Part shown: one piece after another, positions 44,377 to 54,587 of the stretch
How the letters are laid out: the number at the start of each line of letters is the position of its first letter
How positions within the stretch are numbered: the first letter of the stretch is position 1
Assembly: GCF_000722685.1 (NCBI RefSeq)
Contig: NZ_JPFV01000011.1
Coordinates: forward strand, 372,001-436,000
Direction: 5' to 3'
From: Streptococcus mitis
Lineage (GTDB): Bacteria; Bacillota; Bacilli; Lactobacillales; Streptococcaceae
DNA length: 64,000 bases
The notes under the pieces: generated by a model
Told to the model about the DNA's origin: nothing
The model's database searches: none
Seen by the model: the letters and a program-made list of their open reading frames with translations, nothing else
Position numbers and translations under genes: made by a program

Positions 44377-47331
44377 TTAGTTTAGAAGTAGTACATTGTT
44401 CAGCATTGCTCTTCCAGTCTCATAATTAGCCATTAATATTCCCAGTTCTCCTGTAAGAATTCCCCAATCATCACAATCATAAGTTAATTTATCCAGCAGA
44501 TATAATTCACTCTCGGACAATATTTTTTTATTTATTTCAGAATTATCTCCTATAATAGAAGAAATAATTGTCAAATTGCCTACATTACCATGACAGATAG
44601 AATTTTCTATATTTAATCTTTGATTCAATATTTCAGTTACATAATATCGGACTTCTTCTTCTAAATATTGATCTGGAAATTCATTTACCATGAGATAGTG
44701 TTTAGCCTGTACGATTCCTACAATTCCATTACACCAAGAATAGTACTTAGCATTTTTTCTTAAAGGTACAATCTTATCCGTTTTTAACTGCGAACGCTCT
44801 TTATTCAAATAATCTTGTATGCAAAATATTATGTTATTCTTCTCTATCGATTCTTCATTACACAATTTAGAATATTTGAACAATTGTGTAATAACTCCAT
44901 AGTTTCCATGTGCATATCCTGGGTCATTTTCCATCCAATATCCTTGTTTCTTATATACTTCAATTAATTTCTCTACAATTTCTTCAGACATCACATGTGC
45001 TAATTGTACAACTTTAGAACTATGCACCATAACTTCTTCGATTTTTAGAAGTACAGCCAGAATTCCTGCAAGCCCCCCTATAATATCTAGATTATCAAAT
45101 TTTCTAACATCATTATACGTGGATAGCAAGATGTTATATATAAACTCTTCTGAATTGTCAACTGTCTTTATTCCTTTCTGTCTTAGCACACATGTAACAT
45201 ACAAATAGCCGTAAATACCAGTAAAAGCTCCTAATTTAGAAAGAGGGAAATTCCCTTGACAACTTTCAATGTAATTATTGGTATAGTCTATAACACCTCG
45301 TAAAATTGATTCTAGTCTGTCATCCTGTATACTACTAATTCCTAAAATCATACCTGATGTACCACCATATAAATTATAATCCATTGGTGAAATTTCATAA
45401 TTTTTATTCATGGCCAACATATTTAACCAACTAATTTCATCATTGAATTCTAGTTTCGCAGATAAAATACGTTCAATAATATTTGAACTTAATTTTTTTA
45501 ATAGCTTTCTTCCTTTAAGTTTCTTATTTTTTATAAATAATTCGCTTCCCATAAAAGCCATATTTATAATTCTTTGTTGACGAAGCAAATTTTCTTCTGA
45601 TAGACTACATATTCTCTTTGATACATTTTTAATGATGCTATCTCCCTCCAAAGAATATATTCGAGAATGAAGTCCATTATAAATCTCATTACTAGATGAA
45701 CTAGTGTAAAAAATTGGTACATCTCCTTTTTTAAGTTGATTAATTTCATCTTTAATCATACTTTTATCAAACTCATTGTCAACATTACCATATTCTAACA
45801 TTCTAAGCATATACATTTCGAAATCATATTTATTTCTTAATAAATCTGGATGATGGCTTGTTTCTAAAAACTGAATATATATATTTGTATTTCTATAAAT
45901 ATATCTTGTCTCACAATTTTCAAAGTATTTCATAATCATTTTTTGAACTTTGTTCCTATTTTTTAGAATGATCCTGTAAATTAATTCAAATCCATACAAA
46001 ACATTTTCTCTATATTCTTTACACGATACAGTCTTCCCCATATATCTTACAGTACTTGGGAAATCTTCTATCTCCTTAAATACCTTCTCAATTCTAATTT
46101 CATCTGTACCAATATTAGTTAATTGATGTGTTTGGTAAGGAGATTCCCTTTTTTCTCCTGAATTTAATGCTCCAATTTCCATTCCTTTATCATTATTTAC
46201 AGAATAGAGAGTCATAGGTAAGATACCCACGCTATAAACAGAGTCAGTTACTACATCATACATTCTCTGGATACTAGAATCTATACTTTCCTTCTCACTA
46301 AAATGTAAAATAGTTTCATTATCAATTAAGTACGGATATGATTCACACGATAAAATATTCTCGCCATGATAGTCTTTTGCACCAAATATATGCAAAAAAG
46401 CCAAAAGCATTCCTATGTTTTCATAGTACATTTCTACATCATGACGTGAGTTACATTCTTTTACTTCTACAAATTCGACAAAACTATAACTACTTTTACT
46501 AAGTGTTCGAGGAAGAAATAAAACATTTGGTAGACTGAATTGTGATGCAAATTCTTTAGAAAATAAATCTAAGTTGACGTCTACAGACATATTTCTTGGT
46601 TTATAAACTATCTTCCTCTTATTATTCAGTTCTAAAATACAAACACTCTTACCGTTAGAATGAGTATCTCCTGCACTAAATTTTATATTGGATAATTTTA
46701 AATTTTCAAATCCAAAATATTTTTCTATATCTGATAAATTCATTTCAAAATTTGTAATTATTTCTTTCACATAATCAGATATATTTAAAAGTTTCCTATC
46801 TAATAATTCATACAATACTGGATATTTCTGATAAAACTCCAATATATAATCTCTGCTTTTTAATAAAGTGTCTATAAAAAAATTGTAACGTTTTTCAGAA
46901 TCATCTCCTATTAAACGTGATGAACGTCTTAAATCATTAATTTCTAATACAACAGTACGATAACTAATATTCATACACATTTCAAAAAACATTGACTCTA
47001 TTTCAATCAAAAACTTTTCTTTATTCTCAACAGAAACTATGCTATTTAAGTACATAGATAGTCTATTTATATACTTGTAACAAAGTGGCTTATATAAAGA
47101 TAACCAATGAATTCTAGTTTTTAAATTTTCACTAGTTTCGTATGATTTCCAAGAATTATCACTCAGTTGTTGAGCAATGTATTCTCTCCCTAGTTGTTCA
47201 TACTGTTTATGTTTCCTATCCCACTCTTGGAGATTATTTTCTGTATTAGAAGTCAAAAACCGATCCAACTGTTCCTCATCACTAATATTATCACTAAATA
47301 ATTTCAGCCATTTTTTAGATATATTAGACAT
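44377..47331 (-). CDS. lanM: LanM class II lanthionine synthetase
   Basis: This 984-aa bifunctional enzyme dehydrates Ser/Thr and forms thioether rings. The N-terminal dehydratase (DUF4135) covers about 150-530, with kinase-like residues in RKIVYKPRNMSVD and DYHGENILSCESYPYLIDNET. The C-terminal cyclase has the LanC zinc ligands: Cys in YSWCNGIVGI and Cys-His in SICHGNVGN. AAGGAGG precedes ATG. It heads the export/modification part of the locus and stays open across several A6-A7 runs. Confidence 0.93.
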   Translation of the reverse strand: MSNISKKWLKLFSDNISDEEQLDRFLTSNTENNLQEWDRKHKQYEQLGREYIAQQLSDNSWKSYETSENLKTRIHWLSLYKPLCYKYINRLSMYLNSIVSVENKEKFLIEIESMFFEMCMNISYRTVVLEINDLRRSSRLIGDDSEKRYNFFIDTLLKSRDYILEFYQKYPVLYELLDRKLLNISDYVKEIITNFEMNLSDIEKYFGFENLKLSNIKFSAGDTHSNGKSVCILELNNKRKIVYKPRNMSVDVNLDLFSKEFASQFSLPNVLFLPRTLSKSSYSFVEFVEVKECNSRHDVEMYYENIGMLLAFLHIFGAKDYHGENILSCESYPYLIDNETILHFSEKESIDSSIQRMYDVVTDSVYSVGILPMTLYSVNNDKGMEIGALNSGEKRESPYQTHQLTNIGTDEIRIEKVFKEIEDFPSTVRYMGKTVSCKEYRENVLYGFELIYRIILKNRNKVQKMIMKYFENCETRYIYRNTNIYIQFLETSHHPDLLRNKYDFEMYMLRMLEYGNVDNEFDKSMIKDEINQLKKGDVPIFYTSSSSNEIYNGLHSRIYSLEGDSIIKNVSKRICSLSEENLLRQQRIINMAFMGSELFIKNKKLKGRKLLKKLSSNIIERILSAKLEFNDEISWLNMLAMNKNYEISPMDYNLYGGTSGMILGISSIQDDRLESILRGVIDYTNNYIESCQGNFPLSKLGAFTGIYGYLYVTCVLRQKGIKTVDNSEEFIYNILLSTYNDVRKFDNLDIIGGLAGILAVLLKIEEVMVHSSKVVQLAHVMSEEIVEKLIEVYKKQGYWMENDPGYAHGNYGVITQLFKYSKLCNEESIEKNNIIFCIQDYLNKERSQLKTDKIVPLRKNAKYYSWCNGIVGIVQAKHYLMVNEFPDQYLEEEVRYYVTEILNQRLNIENSICHGNVGNLTIISSIIGDNSEINKKILSESELYLLDKLTYDCDDWGILTGELGILMANYETGRAMLNNVLLLN

Positions 47332-47504
47332 AATAAATTCCTCCTTGATTCCATAATGTTAACATATTTTAAAATATTTTAAATGAGTAATATATGCACT
47401 TTTTAAATATCTCTCCTCTTTTGATATACAAACTTTTCTTTATTTAATTGATTTATAAACTTATTCATCTTAAATACAATTTTTTCATATCTATCGCTTT
47501 CTAA

Positions 47505-48050
47505 TTATATCTGGATACCTAATTTATTCAACTCCTTTTCAACAACATCAATGCCAATTTTCTCAGGTATATTCAATTTTGAAAGCTTCAACTTCGATTC
47601 TTGCTTGTTTTCAACTGAAAGCAGTAAATATTCTGCTACTTGATTTAATATTGATATTCTTTCTCACAAAACATTGATTCTCAACTCAGACTCTGTCAGT
47701 TCATGAACTAACTCATCATTTCTCTCATCATCAAAGGGAATGTCTTGATAACGATAGAGACAAGATAGGAGACTTTGTTCCACATTTCTTGACAATCTCC
47801 ATTTTTAAAGTTAATTCATAATCTTCAACTGGATTCAACATTTCTTCTTTCCCCACAATATCGACATAGGATACGTTGAACTTCTATCAAATAGCATCTA
47901 TCAGCTCAGTTGAAAGTGGACTTGTACCGTTCTAGTAACTACTAAGGCTATTACGTGAAATACCCCCAATTCATGCAAATTCTGGTTGTGTCATGTCATG
48001 TATCTTTCGTAAAGATTTGATATGGTCTCTAATCAGGGCAATTTCTTTTT
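47505..48050 (-). pseudogene. pezA-like XRE repressor, decayed
   Basis: The minus strand decodes DHIKSLRKIHDMTQPEFA, NSLSSY, then KFNVSYVDIVGKEEMLNPVE, closely matching intact PezA at 56826-56350, but with stop codons and shifts. The C-terminal part differs (VAEYLLLSVENKQESK to a stop at 47505). It lies just upstream of lanM in the same orientation and is the counterpart of the pezT remnant at 33.6 kb. Confidence 0.7.
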
Positions 48051-48362
48051 ACTTGAAAATACTATCATATCATTTAGAATTTTAAAAAAGACTGATTCAA
48101 ATTCATTAGAGGATATAGTTATAAAATTGAAATTTTTCGTGCTAATCCTATGAAATCTCGATTTTCTAATAAATTTGTACTTATTTTCTTCAGACTATAT
48201 AAATATCTCGTTGTTGTAAGTTTGTAATTTACTCAAAAGTATTAGATATAATTTCAAAACAGTGTTTTAAGCTATAGTTGACCAATATCAGAGTTTGCTA
48301 TTTAATGTTAAGTAAAAATTCATTATACAATTCAAGCTACTGAAGATGAATTTATGGTATAC
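48051..48362 (+). promoter_or_regulatory. Upstream region and promoter of the invertible segment
   Basis: No ORF is visible. An extended -10 (TGGTATACT, 48355-48363) ends at the first base of the left 32-bp repeat and points rightward into the segment. Its hexamer lies outside the repeat, so it would stay in place if the segment inverted. Confidence 0.6.
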
Positions 48363-48394
48363 TAGTGATAATAAATAGTTATCAGTAGGAGATT
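48363..48394 (+). repeat. Left 32-bp inverted repeat, candidate recombination site
   Basis: Identical, in reverse orientation, to 50409-50440. Inside it tagtgataa and ttatcagta form 9-base arms (8 of 9 symmetrical) around a 7-base spacer taaatag, the layout of a tyrosine-recombinase core site. Its inner end carries a Shine-Dalgarno (AGGAG) used by the gene starting at 48398. Confidence 0.8.
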
Positions 48395-48397
48395 AAA

Positions 48398-49360
48398 GTG
48401 AAAAAGTCACCAATAATTACGTTGAATAGTGAAGAAAAAAATTTTTTGAGTGAGGTTGATTCTAGAATTAGATCAGTACTTCTTGAATTACCAGTACAAT
48501 ATCATGAAATTCTTCAGATAGTGAATGGAAGTCGCTTCAGACCTTTATTAACATATTATGGTTATAAACTGTTTTCTGATAATCTGAACGAAAAAGTTTA
48601 TAAATCTGCGACAGCTATTGAGTTAATTCATAAATCATCCATCATAATTGATGACATTATCGATCAAGATGATAAAAGGCATAGTATATCTACAGTACAC
48701 AAGCAATATTCTATAGATGAAGCCTTAATAATCACAGTCTTTCTATTGGGGAAGTGTATGGAATTATTGTCCGAAATTGATGATTCTACAGTTAAACTAT
48801 TTAGCCAAATGATTATTAGAATGTGCCGCGGGACAATACAAGAATTAAATATTGAGGTCAATGCAAGTATTGATGAAATAAAGGAAATTTTAAATAACCA
48901 AACTTCACAGGTTATTCAAAATTGTTTAGTGATTGGCATGAAATCATATAATCCCACATTGGACAATCAGCATTTAGCAAGTATTGGTTATAAGTTAGGT
49001 TACTTGTTTCAGCTGTTAAACGATTGCGAAGCGTACTTGAATCCAGAATTTACTGTAAAATATAAAGGAAATTATAACTTTGATATTAATAAAAGTAGGA
49101 AAAATTTATGCTACGTCTATCTTGAACACTTTCTGTCTAGAAAAGAGAAAATAGAAGTCCAAAATAATAGAAAGACTAATTTAGAAAGGCTACTGAATAA
49201 ATACAATGTATTAAAACATATTAAGAACGAAATTTCATTAATCGAGCTAGATATTGATAAACATCTTGATATTTTGGGAAAAACTTTCTCTACAGGAAGA
49301 TTAAACCATTTTATTGATTATTCTATTGAACTAGCAAAGTCTAGAGCAGGTTTCCATTAA
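48398..49360 (+). CDS. Polyprenyl synthetase-family protein (ComQ-like)
   Basis: A 320-aa isoprenyl diphosphate synthase-fold protein. The first Asp-rich motif is intact (SSIIIDDIIDQDDKRHS near 88), preceded by NGSRFRPLLTYYGYKL. The second motif is degenerate (FQLLNDCEAYL) rather than DDxxD. ComQ, which prenylates the ComX pheromone, has this overall form, so peptide or quinone/lipid prenylation are both possible. GTG start with AGGAG supplied by the inverted repeat. Placement beside a lantibiotic locus and inside a putative invertible segment is unusual. Confidence 0.75.
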   Translation: MKKSPIITLNSEEKNFLSEVDSRIRSVLLELPVQYHEILQIVNGSRFRPLLTYYGYKLFSDNLNEKVYKSATAIELIHKSSIIIDDIIDQDDKRHSISTVHKQYSIDEALIITVFLLGKCMELLSEIDDSTVKLFSQMIIRMCRGTIQELNIEVNASIDEIKEILNNQTSQVIQNCLVIGMKSYNPTLDNQHLASIGYKLGYLFQLLNDCEAYLNPEFTVKYKGNYNFDINKSRKNLCYVYLEHFLSRKEKIEVQNNRKTNLERLLNKYNVLKHIKNEISLIELDIDKHLDILGKTFSTGRLNHFIDYSIELAKSRAGFH

Positions 49361-49370
49361 CATCAAAAAA

Positions 49371-49408
49371 ACCAGAGATTAACATAACTAATGTTCTCTG
49401 GTCTTTTT
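49371..49408. terminator. Bidirectional terminator between convergent genes
   Basis: accagaga (49371-49378) pairs with tctctggt (49395-49402), with T5 on the plus strand and T7 on the minus strand. It insulates the two genes from each other in either orientation of the segment. Confidence 0.8.
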
Positions 49409-49415
49409 AATAAAA

Positions 49416-50405
49416 CTACTTTTGTGATATGAATGGCTGAAATAGCTTATATAGATTTATCAAAATAGGAACATAACCTATTAAATTAGGTGTTTTTCCA
49501 TTGAATAAATGCGGGAAATTAGGGGAATCTTTATAAAGTTTAAAAAGTTCAATGTAATCCTTGTTTATTTGTCTGTTGTTAGTAGTGGTATCATATTCCG
49601 TTAGTTGCATCCTCTTTATTTTTTTAATGATATCTTCAATATATTTTTTCCAAATATAATCTAAAATTACATAACCAAAACCAATCAATATAAAAATTAT
49701 TCCCCAAGTAATTTCAAAAGCTAAGTTATTAGGTGTATCTATTGTTAAAATATTTTCAGAAAATCTAATAGCAGATAGAGGGGTGGTTAAATAGAATAGC
49801 GAGGTATATGCAATACCTAAAATTCCAAAATGATTACTGAATGAATTCATATTATCAGTAAATTTAACTACCCAATCTGATTCAGATGGATTATGTAGAG
49901 AAACTGGTGTCAATGTAGTAAACTCTAATTTTGAAATCTTTCTTAAGGTAAGAATATAGAGTAGATACTTTAAATACAATTGTATTGCAATAAATACAGT
50001 TAGGATTAGAGTAATAGCGCCATAGATTGTAATTAATTCGTTCCAGATAAGAACTTTTAATAATATTAGTGAAACGAAATAAGTTATTCCAATTGTAAAA
50101 GAAACAGTTATGCTATACCATTTATTTAAATAATCACTATTTTTACTAAGTATTGAAAACAGGGGAAGGTCATTAACTTTAGTGCCTGAAATAGATGTTG
50201 AAACGTTTCTTTCTTTTTTCATTAAGTTTCGATATGTGATGATTTGAGCTAACAATAAAGAATTTACACCAAGAACATACACATAATTATTTTTCAATGA
50301 TGAATCAAAAATTGATAATATAATCCCAATAAAAATCCAACAAGAAAAAATAACTGTCCAAAAGCATTTTTGGGAGAGAATTTGATCGACTATTTTTATT
50401 TTCAT
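49416..50405 (-). CDS. Polytopic membrane protein, 329 aa
   Basis: About seven hydrophobic segments (near 15-35, 42-58, 98-120, 125-165, 190-212, 230-255 and others) with short loops and a charged C-terminal part (KKYIEDIIKKIKRMQ). I do not recognise a family. Its leader is the same 32 bases, including AGGAG, as that of the prenyl synthase gene, in reverse orientation. The upstream hexamer outside the repeat is TATAGT, weaker than on the left side. Confidence 0.65.
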   Translation of the reverse strand: MKIKIVDQILSQKCFWTVIFSCWIFIGIILSIFDSSLKNNYVYVLGVNSLLLAQIITYRNLMKKERNVSTSISGTKVNDLPLFSILSKNSDYLNKWYSITVSFTIGITYFVSLILLKVLIWNELITIYGAITLILTVFIAIQLYLKYLLYILTLRKISKLEFTTLTPVSLHNPSESDWVVKFTDNMNSFSNHFGILGIAYTSLFYLTTPLSAIRFSENILTIDTPNNLAFEITWGIIFILIGFGYVILDYIWKKYIEDIIKKIKRMQLTEYDTTTNNRQINKDYIELFKLYKDSPNFPHLFNGKTPNLIGYVPILINLYKLFQPFISQK

Positions 50406-50408
50406 ACC

Positions 50409-50440
50409 AATCTCCTACTGATAACTATTTATTATCACTA
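50409..50440 (-). repeat. Right 32-bp inverted repeat, candidate recombination site
   Basis: Exact reverse complement of 48363-48394, with the same 9-7-9 dyad core and Shine-Dalgarno. It lies 55 bases upstream of the recombinase gene. Confidence 0.8.
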
Positions 50441-50495
50441 TACAAAGCACCCAAATAGGTTTATAATAGCATGATTATTGATAAAGGAGATTTTT

Positions 50496-51392
50496 ATGGA
50501 TTATAAACTTATTTCTACTTACTTAGATTATTGCAAAACTCATAAGCGTTTGAGTTCACACACGATTCGCGCTTATAAGAATGATCTTATGCAATTTTAT
50601 AACTCAGACTATAATAATGTCGAATCCTATATAGAACACTTAACACAATCTAATATAAAAACGAATACATTAAGAAGAAAAATTGCTTGTATGAAGGTGT
50701 TTTATAACTATCTAAAATACCAGAACATAATTGAAGAGAATCCCTTCAATCAATTGCGCTTTCAATTTAGAACTGAAAAAGTATTGCCTAAAACGATTCC
50801 GTATGACATTCTGAAAAGCATTTTTATATATTTAGAACGGAAAGTAATTGTATCTAAAACTGACTATCAAAAACAACACGCTGAAAGAAATCTACTAATT
50901 ATTTCACTTTTACTTTCAACAGGCATTAGAATTTCTGAACTTTGCCACATTCATCTCAAAGACATTAATCTGTCCAATAAGACACTCCATATTATAGGAA
51001 AGGGGAAGAAAGAACGTATCATATTTTTAGGAGATCAAACAACCTTTAATTTATTAGAAATATATATAAATAAAATAGGGAAGGAATCCAATGGTTTTCT
51101 ATTTCCAGGGAAACATTCGCCAAAACCATTGTCAGAGCAAAGTGTACGTTTAATTTTAAAGAGAATCGTTGAACAAAATAACTTATCTAGAAATATTACA
51201 CCACATATGTTTAGACATAGCTTTGCAACAATGCTTCTGGATAATGATGTAGATATCCGATACATTCAACAAATTCTTGGACACAGTTCTATATCAGTCA
51301 CACAAATCTATACTCACGTATCCCATTCAAAACAAAAAGAAATACTTAGTTCTTTTAATCCTGTATCAGCGATTCATTCTGAAATCGAGTAA
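50496..51392 (+). CDS. XerC/D-like tyrosine recombinase
   Basis: A 298-aa recombinase with an N-terminal SAM-like DNA-binding domain (residues 1-90) and C-terminal catalytic domain: Arg in STGIRISELCHIHL, Lys in GKGKKERIIFLGD, HMFRHSFATML (HxxR), His in LGHSSISVTQIYTH with nucleophile Tyr. ATG at 50496 (MDYKLISTYLDYC) has AAAGGAG upstream. It directly adjoins the right inverted repeat, which suggests it inverts the 48.4-50.4 kb segment. It is not one of the integrase types of the surrounding elements. Confidence 0.9.
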   Translation: MDYKLISTYLDYCKTHKRLSSHTIRAYKNDLMQFYNSDYNNVESYIEHLTQSNIKTNTLRRKIACMKVFYNYLKYQNIIEENPFNQLRFQFRTEKVLPKTIPYDILKSIFIYLERKVIVSKTDYQKQHAERNLLIISLLLSTGIRISELCHIHLKDINLSNKTLHIIGKGKKERIIFLGDQTTFNLLEIYINKIGKESNGFLFPGKHSPKPLSEQSVRLILKRIVEQNNLSRNITPHMFRHSFATMLLDNDVDIRYIQQILGHSSISVTQIYTHVSHSKQKEILSSFNPVSAIHSEIE

Positions 51393-51650
51393 GATACATT
51401 TCCAAAGTCTACAGTTCACTTCATCTTAAATTAATTTTTGTAGTTCTACTTTAGTTAATAGATTTTATAATCAATAAAAACAAAAAGCATATAAAACTTC
51501 ACTTTGAATCAGCATTTATACTATATTCCGTATTAAGAACTCCATAATTATTTTTCTAAAATACATCTTTCAAATATCCTTAAATATAATAAAAAGAAAT
51601 TAAGAAAAAACTTAACTACTATAAAAATGAATCAAATCCTCCCACAATAA

Positions 51651-51699
51651 AATAAATTGAGAAGTCTATTTCCTACTTAGGTAAATTTCTCAATTTATT
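51651..51699. terminator. Bidirectional hairpin terminator
   Basis: aataaattgagaa (51651-51663) and ttctcaatttatt (51687-51699) are perfect inverted repeats. It lies in a 410-base gap between the recombinase and the surface-protein stub; the rest of the gap is AT-rich with no ORF. Confidence 0.6.
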
Positions 51700-51802
51700 T
51701 ACTTATTTTTATTTTGAAAATTTGGTAAAAAGATTATCTACATTGTTTCTCATAAATATCTAATGTGATCTATTTCCAGTAGGTTGCTATACTTTTATAA
51801 TC

Positions 51803-52819
<1,017 letters not shown>

Positions 52820-52820
<1 letters not shown>

Positions 52821-53130
52821 TGGAACGGAATTCAACCGCTTGTCTGATGTGTTTTCTAAGGAACATATCTATTATGCACACCCCTATGCCTCTTGGGAAA
52901 GGGGAACTAATGAGAATCACAACAGACTCATTCGTAGATGGAACTAAGAAAACGACTCCCAAAGAAGTCGCATTCATCGAAAATTGGATTCATAACTATC
53001 CTAAAAAATGCTTGAACTACAAGTCGCCTAGAGAAGACTTCTTGATGGCTAACTTGAACTTAAAATTGAAATTTGGCATCACAATTTTTATTTATATTGC
53101 CCCGAATACCTTCTAAGTGTACATTCAACA
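52820..53130 (+). mobile_element. IS30-family (IS1239-like) 3' remnant
   Basis: Reads EHIYYAHPYASWERGTNENH and NRLIRRWN, the conserved IS30 C-terminal DDE region, then in a shifted frame TTPKEVAFIENWIHNYPKK. It is fused to the IS630 fragment without spacer. Confidence 0.75.
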
Positions 53131-53178
53131 AGTAGAAAAAACACTTCATTGAAGCTTTGAAAAACATATACACTATTT

Positions 53179-53613
53179 TTATTCGTATGTTAACTTGATA
53201 GAATCTTTGTCTTTAAGCATTTTTTTAATGTTAACGACAGGCAATAAGAAGTTGGGGAACTCATTACCCCGAGTGATCATGTCAGATACGATAGGCCGAA
53301 TATAGGACCAAAGAATTGCTAAACCATTCTCTTTAAGAAAAGTTTCAAAAGGAATATCAAATTCTGTCTTGTCATATATAAATGAAAATTCTCCAACAAT
53401 ATCTACAATAAGCTCAAAAGCAGAATCATCTGAATCTATATTTCCTTGCTTTGTTATCAAGTTAACATAAGCAAGGTTTTCAGATTTTCTTATTAAAATC
53501 TGTGCAGACAATTCAGGATGTAAATTAATAGTACTATTTGTTTGGTCAAAACTAGGATTTCTTCGATATGATACTTCATTTAAAAAATAATCTTTAAATT
53601 GTAAAGAGGACAT
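53179..53613 (-). CDS. SecB-like chaperone of a toxin-antitoxin-chaperone operon
   Basis: A 144-aa protein with the SecB fold pattern: alternating beta-strands (LSAQILIRKSENLAYVNLI), FELIVDIVGEFSF, and the C-terminal SecB signature YIRPIVSDMITRGNEFPNFLLPVVNIKK (compare AREIVSDLTSRGGFPPLLLPPINF-type ends). SecB-like chaperones in TAC systems hold the antitoxin and release it on phage infection. Its ATG overlaps the antitoxin stop. Monoderm streptococci lack a general SecB export role, which favours the TAC role. Confidence 0.75.
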   Translation of the reverse strand: MSSLQFKDYFLNEVSYRRNPSFDQTNSTINLHPELSAQILIRKSENLAYVNLITKQGNIDSDDSAFELIVDIVGEFSFIYDKTEFDIPFETFLKENGLAILWSYIRPIVSDMITRGNEFPNFLLPVVNIKKMLKDKDSIKLTYE

Positions 53614-53957
53614 TAAGCTGCCACCTCACTATTTTCTTTTGTTGTAATTAAGTTTTCAGAATCTATTGGTAAATATGAAAAACATGACTTCTTGTTTTTT
53701 ATATTATATTCAGGCATTGCATTTACTTTAGTTATAGAATTCAAATCATCAAACTCTTTTTGATTATTTAATTGAGGAGTAAAATGGATTTCATCTTTAT
53801 ATTTTTTAAGACTTCCTGATATATTCAAATCATAATCAAATTCATTGTTTACTGAATAAATTTTGTTGGCCTTAATATTTTCAACTAATTCTTGGAACAT
53901 TGGAGAATCCATCAAAGAAAATTCTTCAGTTCCTAAAAAGTTTGACAATAAACTCAT
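53613..53957 (-). CDS. Putative antitoxin of the ART/SecB operon, 114 aa
   Basis: A small, acidic, low-complexity protein (MSLLSNFLGTEEFSLMDSP) with an Asn/Lys-rich middle and hydrophobic patches towards the C-terminus (SCFSYLPIDSENLITT), the place where chaperone-addiction segments lie in TAC antitoxins. No recognised domain. It sits between the ADP-ribosyltransferase and SecB-like genes, 14 bases from the former and overlapping the latter, so its role is inferred from the T-A-C order. Confidence 0.6.
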   Translation of the reverse strand: MSLLSNFLGTEEFSLMDSPMFQELVENIKANKIYSVNNEFDYDLNISGSLKKYKDEIHFTPQLNNQKEFDDLNSITKVNAMPEYNIKNKKSCFSYLPIDSENLITTKENSEVAA

Positions 53958-53971
53958 AAAAGCCTCCTAAT

Positions 53972-54559
53972 TTATAAAATGTTTGTAATACAATTTAAAT
54001 CACGGATACAGATTTCTTCTCCATTCTTTCCGTCAATTACTGGTAAAGATGGAATAGCAGTATATGTTTTGGACTGCACTGCTTCATAATTCTTCCCATG
54101 CTGAGACGCTAAATCAAGCAACAGCTCAATAATTAATCCTTGATTTTGGTTAAGAAGAGTAGCTCTATTTTTGGCTCCGCTATCTGCAATATCTGTAATC
54201 TCACGTTCAATTTGAATAGATGCCGCTTGTCGATATTCCTCTAATAACCTTTGGTTTTTTGGGTTATCTAAAATAAAAATCTTATCTATAGATTTTAGGG
54301 TGATTTCAGCATGAATTAACTCAGGCCTAACCCCAGGTTTGCTTAGTTCAAATGACTTATACTTTGCGACATAAGCAGAAGCAATCGTTTTACCAGTATC
54401 TTTGTTAAAAGGTAGAAAAAAGTAAATACCATTACCCAAGTCGTTCGGATGTCTCTGTTTATGAATACCAGGTTTATATTTCTCATAAGAAAACCCAGCA
54501 GATAGAATCTTTTCTTTCCTTTTATTGGTGGTGCCGTGCCACCCACTATATTGTAGCAT
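53972..54559 (-). CDS. ADP-ribosyltransferase-fold toxin (CmdT-like)
   Basis: About 195 aa. The N-terminus carries ART motifs: YSGWHGTTNKRKEKIL (His of the H-Y-E type), LGNGIYFFLPF with the Tyr strand, and SAYVAKYKS. The acidic third motif is not certain. ATG at 54559 has AGGAGG four bases upstream; the longer frame to 54616 runs through the promoter. In CmdTAC a similar enzyme ADP-ribosylates RNA after phage triggers antitoxin loss. The match here is by motif and gene order only. Confidence 0.7.
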   Translation of the reverse strand: MLQYSGWHGTTNKRKEKILSAGFSYEKYKPGIHKQRHPNDLGNGIYFFLPFNKDTGKTIASAYVAKYKSFELSKPGVRPELIHAEITLKSIDKIFILDNPKNQRLLEEYRQAASIQIEREITDIADSGAKNRATLLNQNQGLIIELLLDLASQHGKNYEAVQSKTYTAIPSLPVIDGKNGEEICIRDLNCITNIL

Positions 54560-54587
54560 AGAACCTCCTGATGAAGCTACTAGCTTA

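Noticed and set aside
54343..54546. 67-aa minus-strand ORF inside the ADP-ribosyltransferase gene
   Set aside because: It is a shadow frame of the 53972-54559 gene with no start signal.
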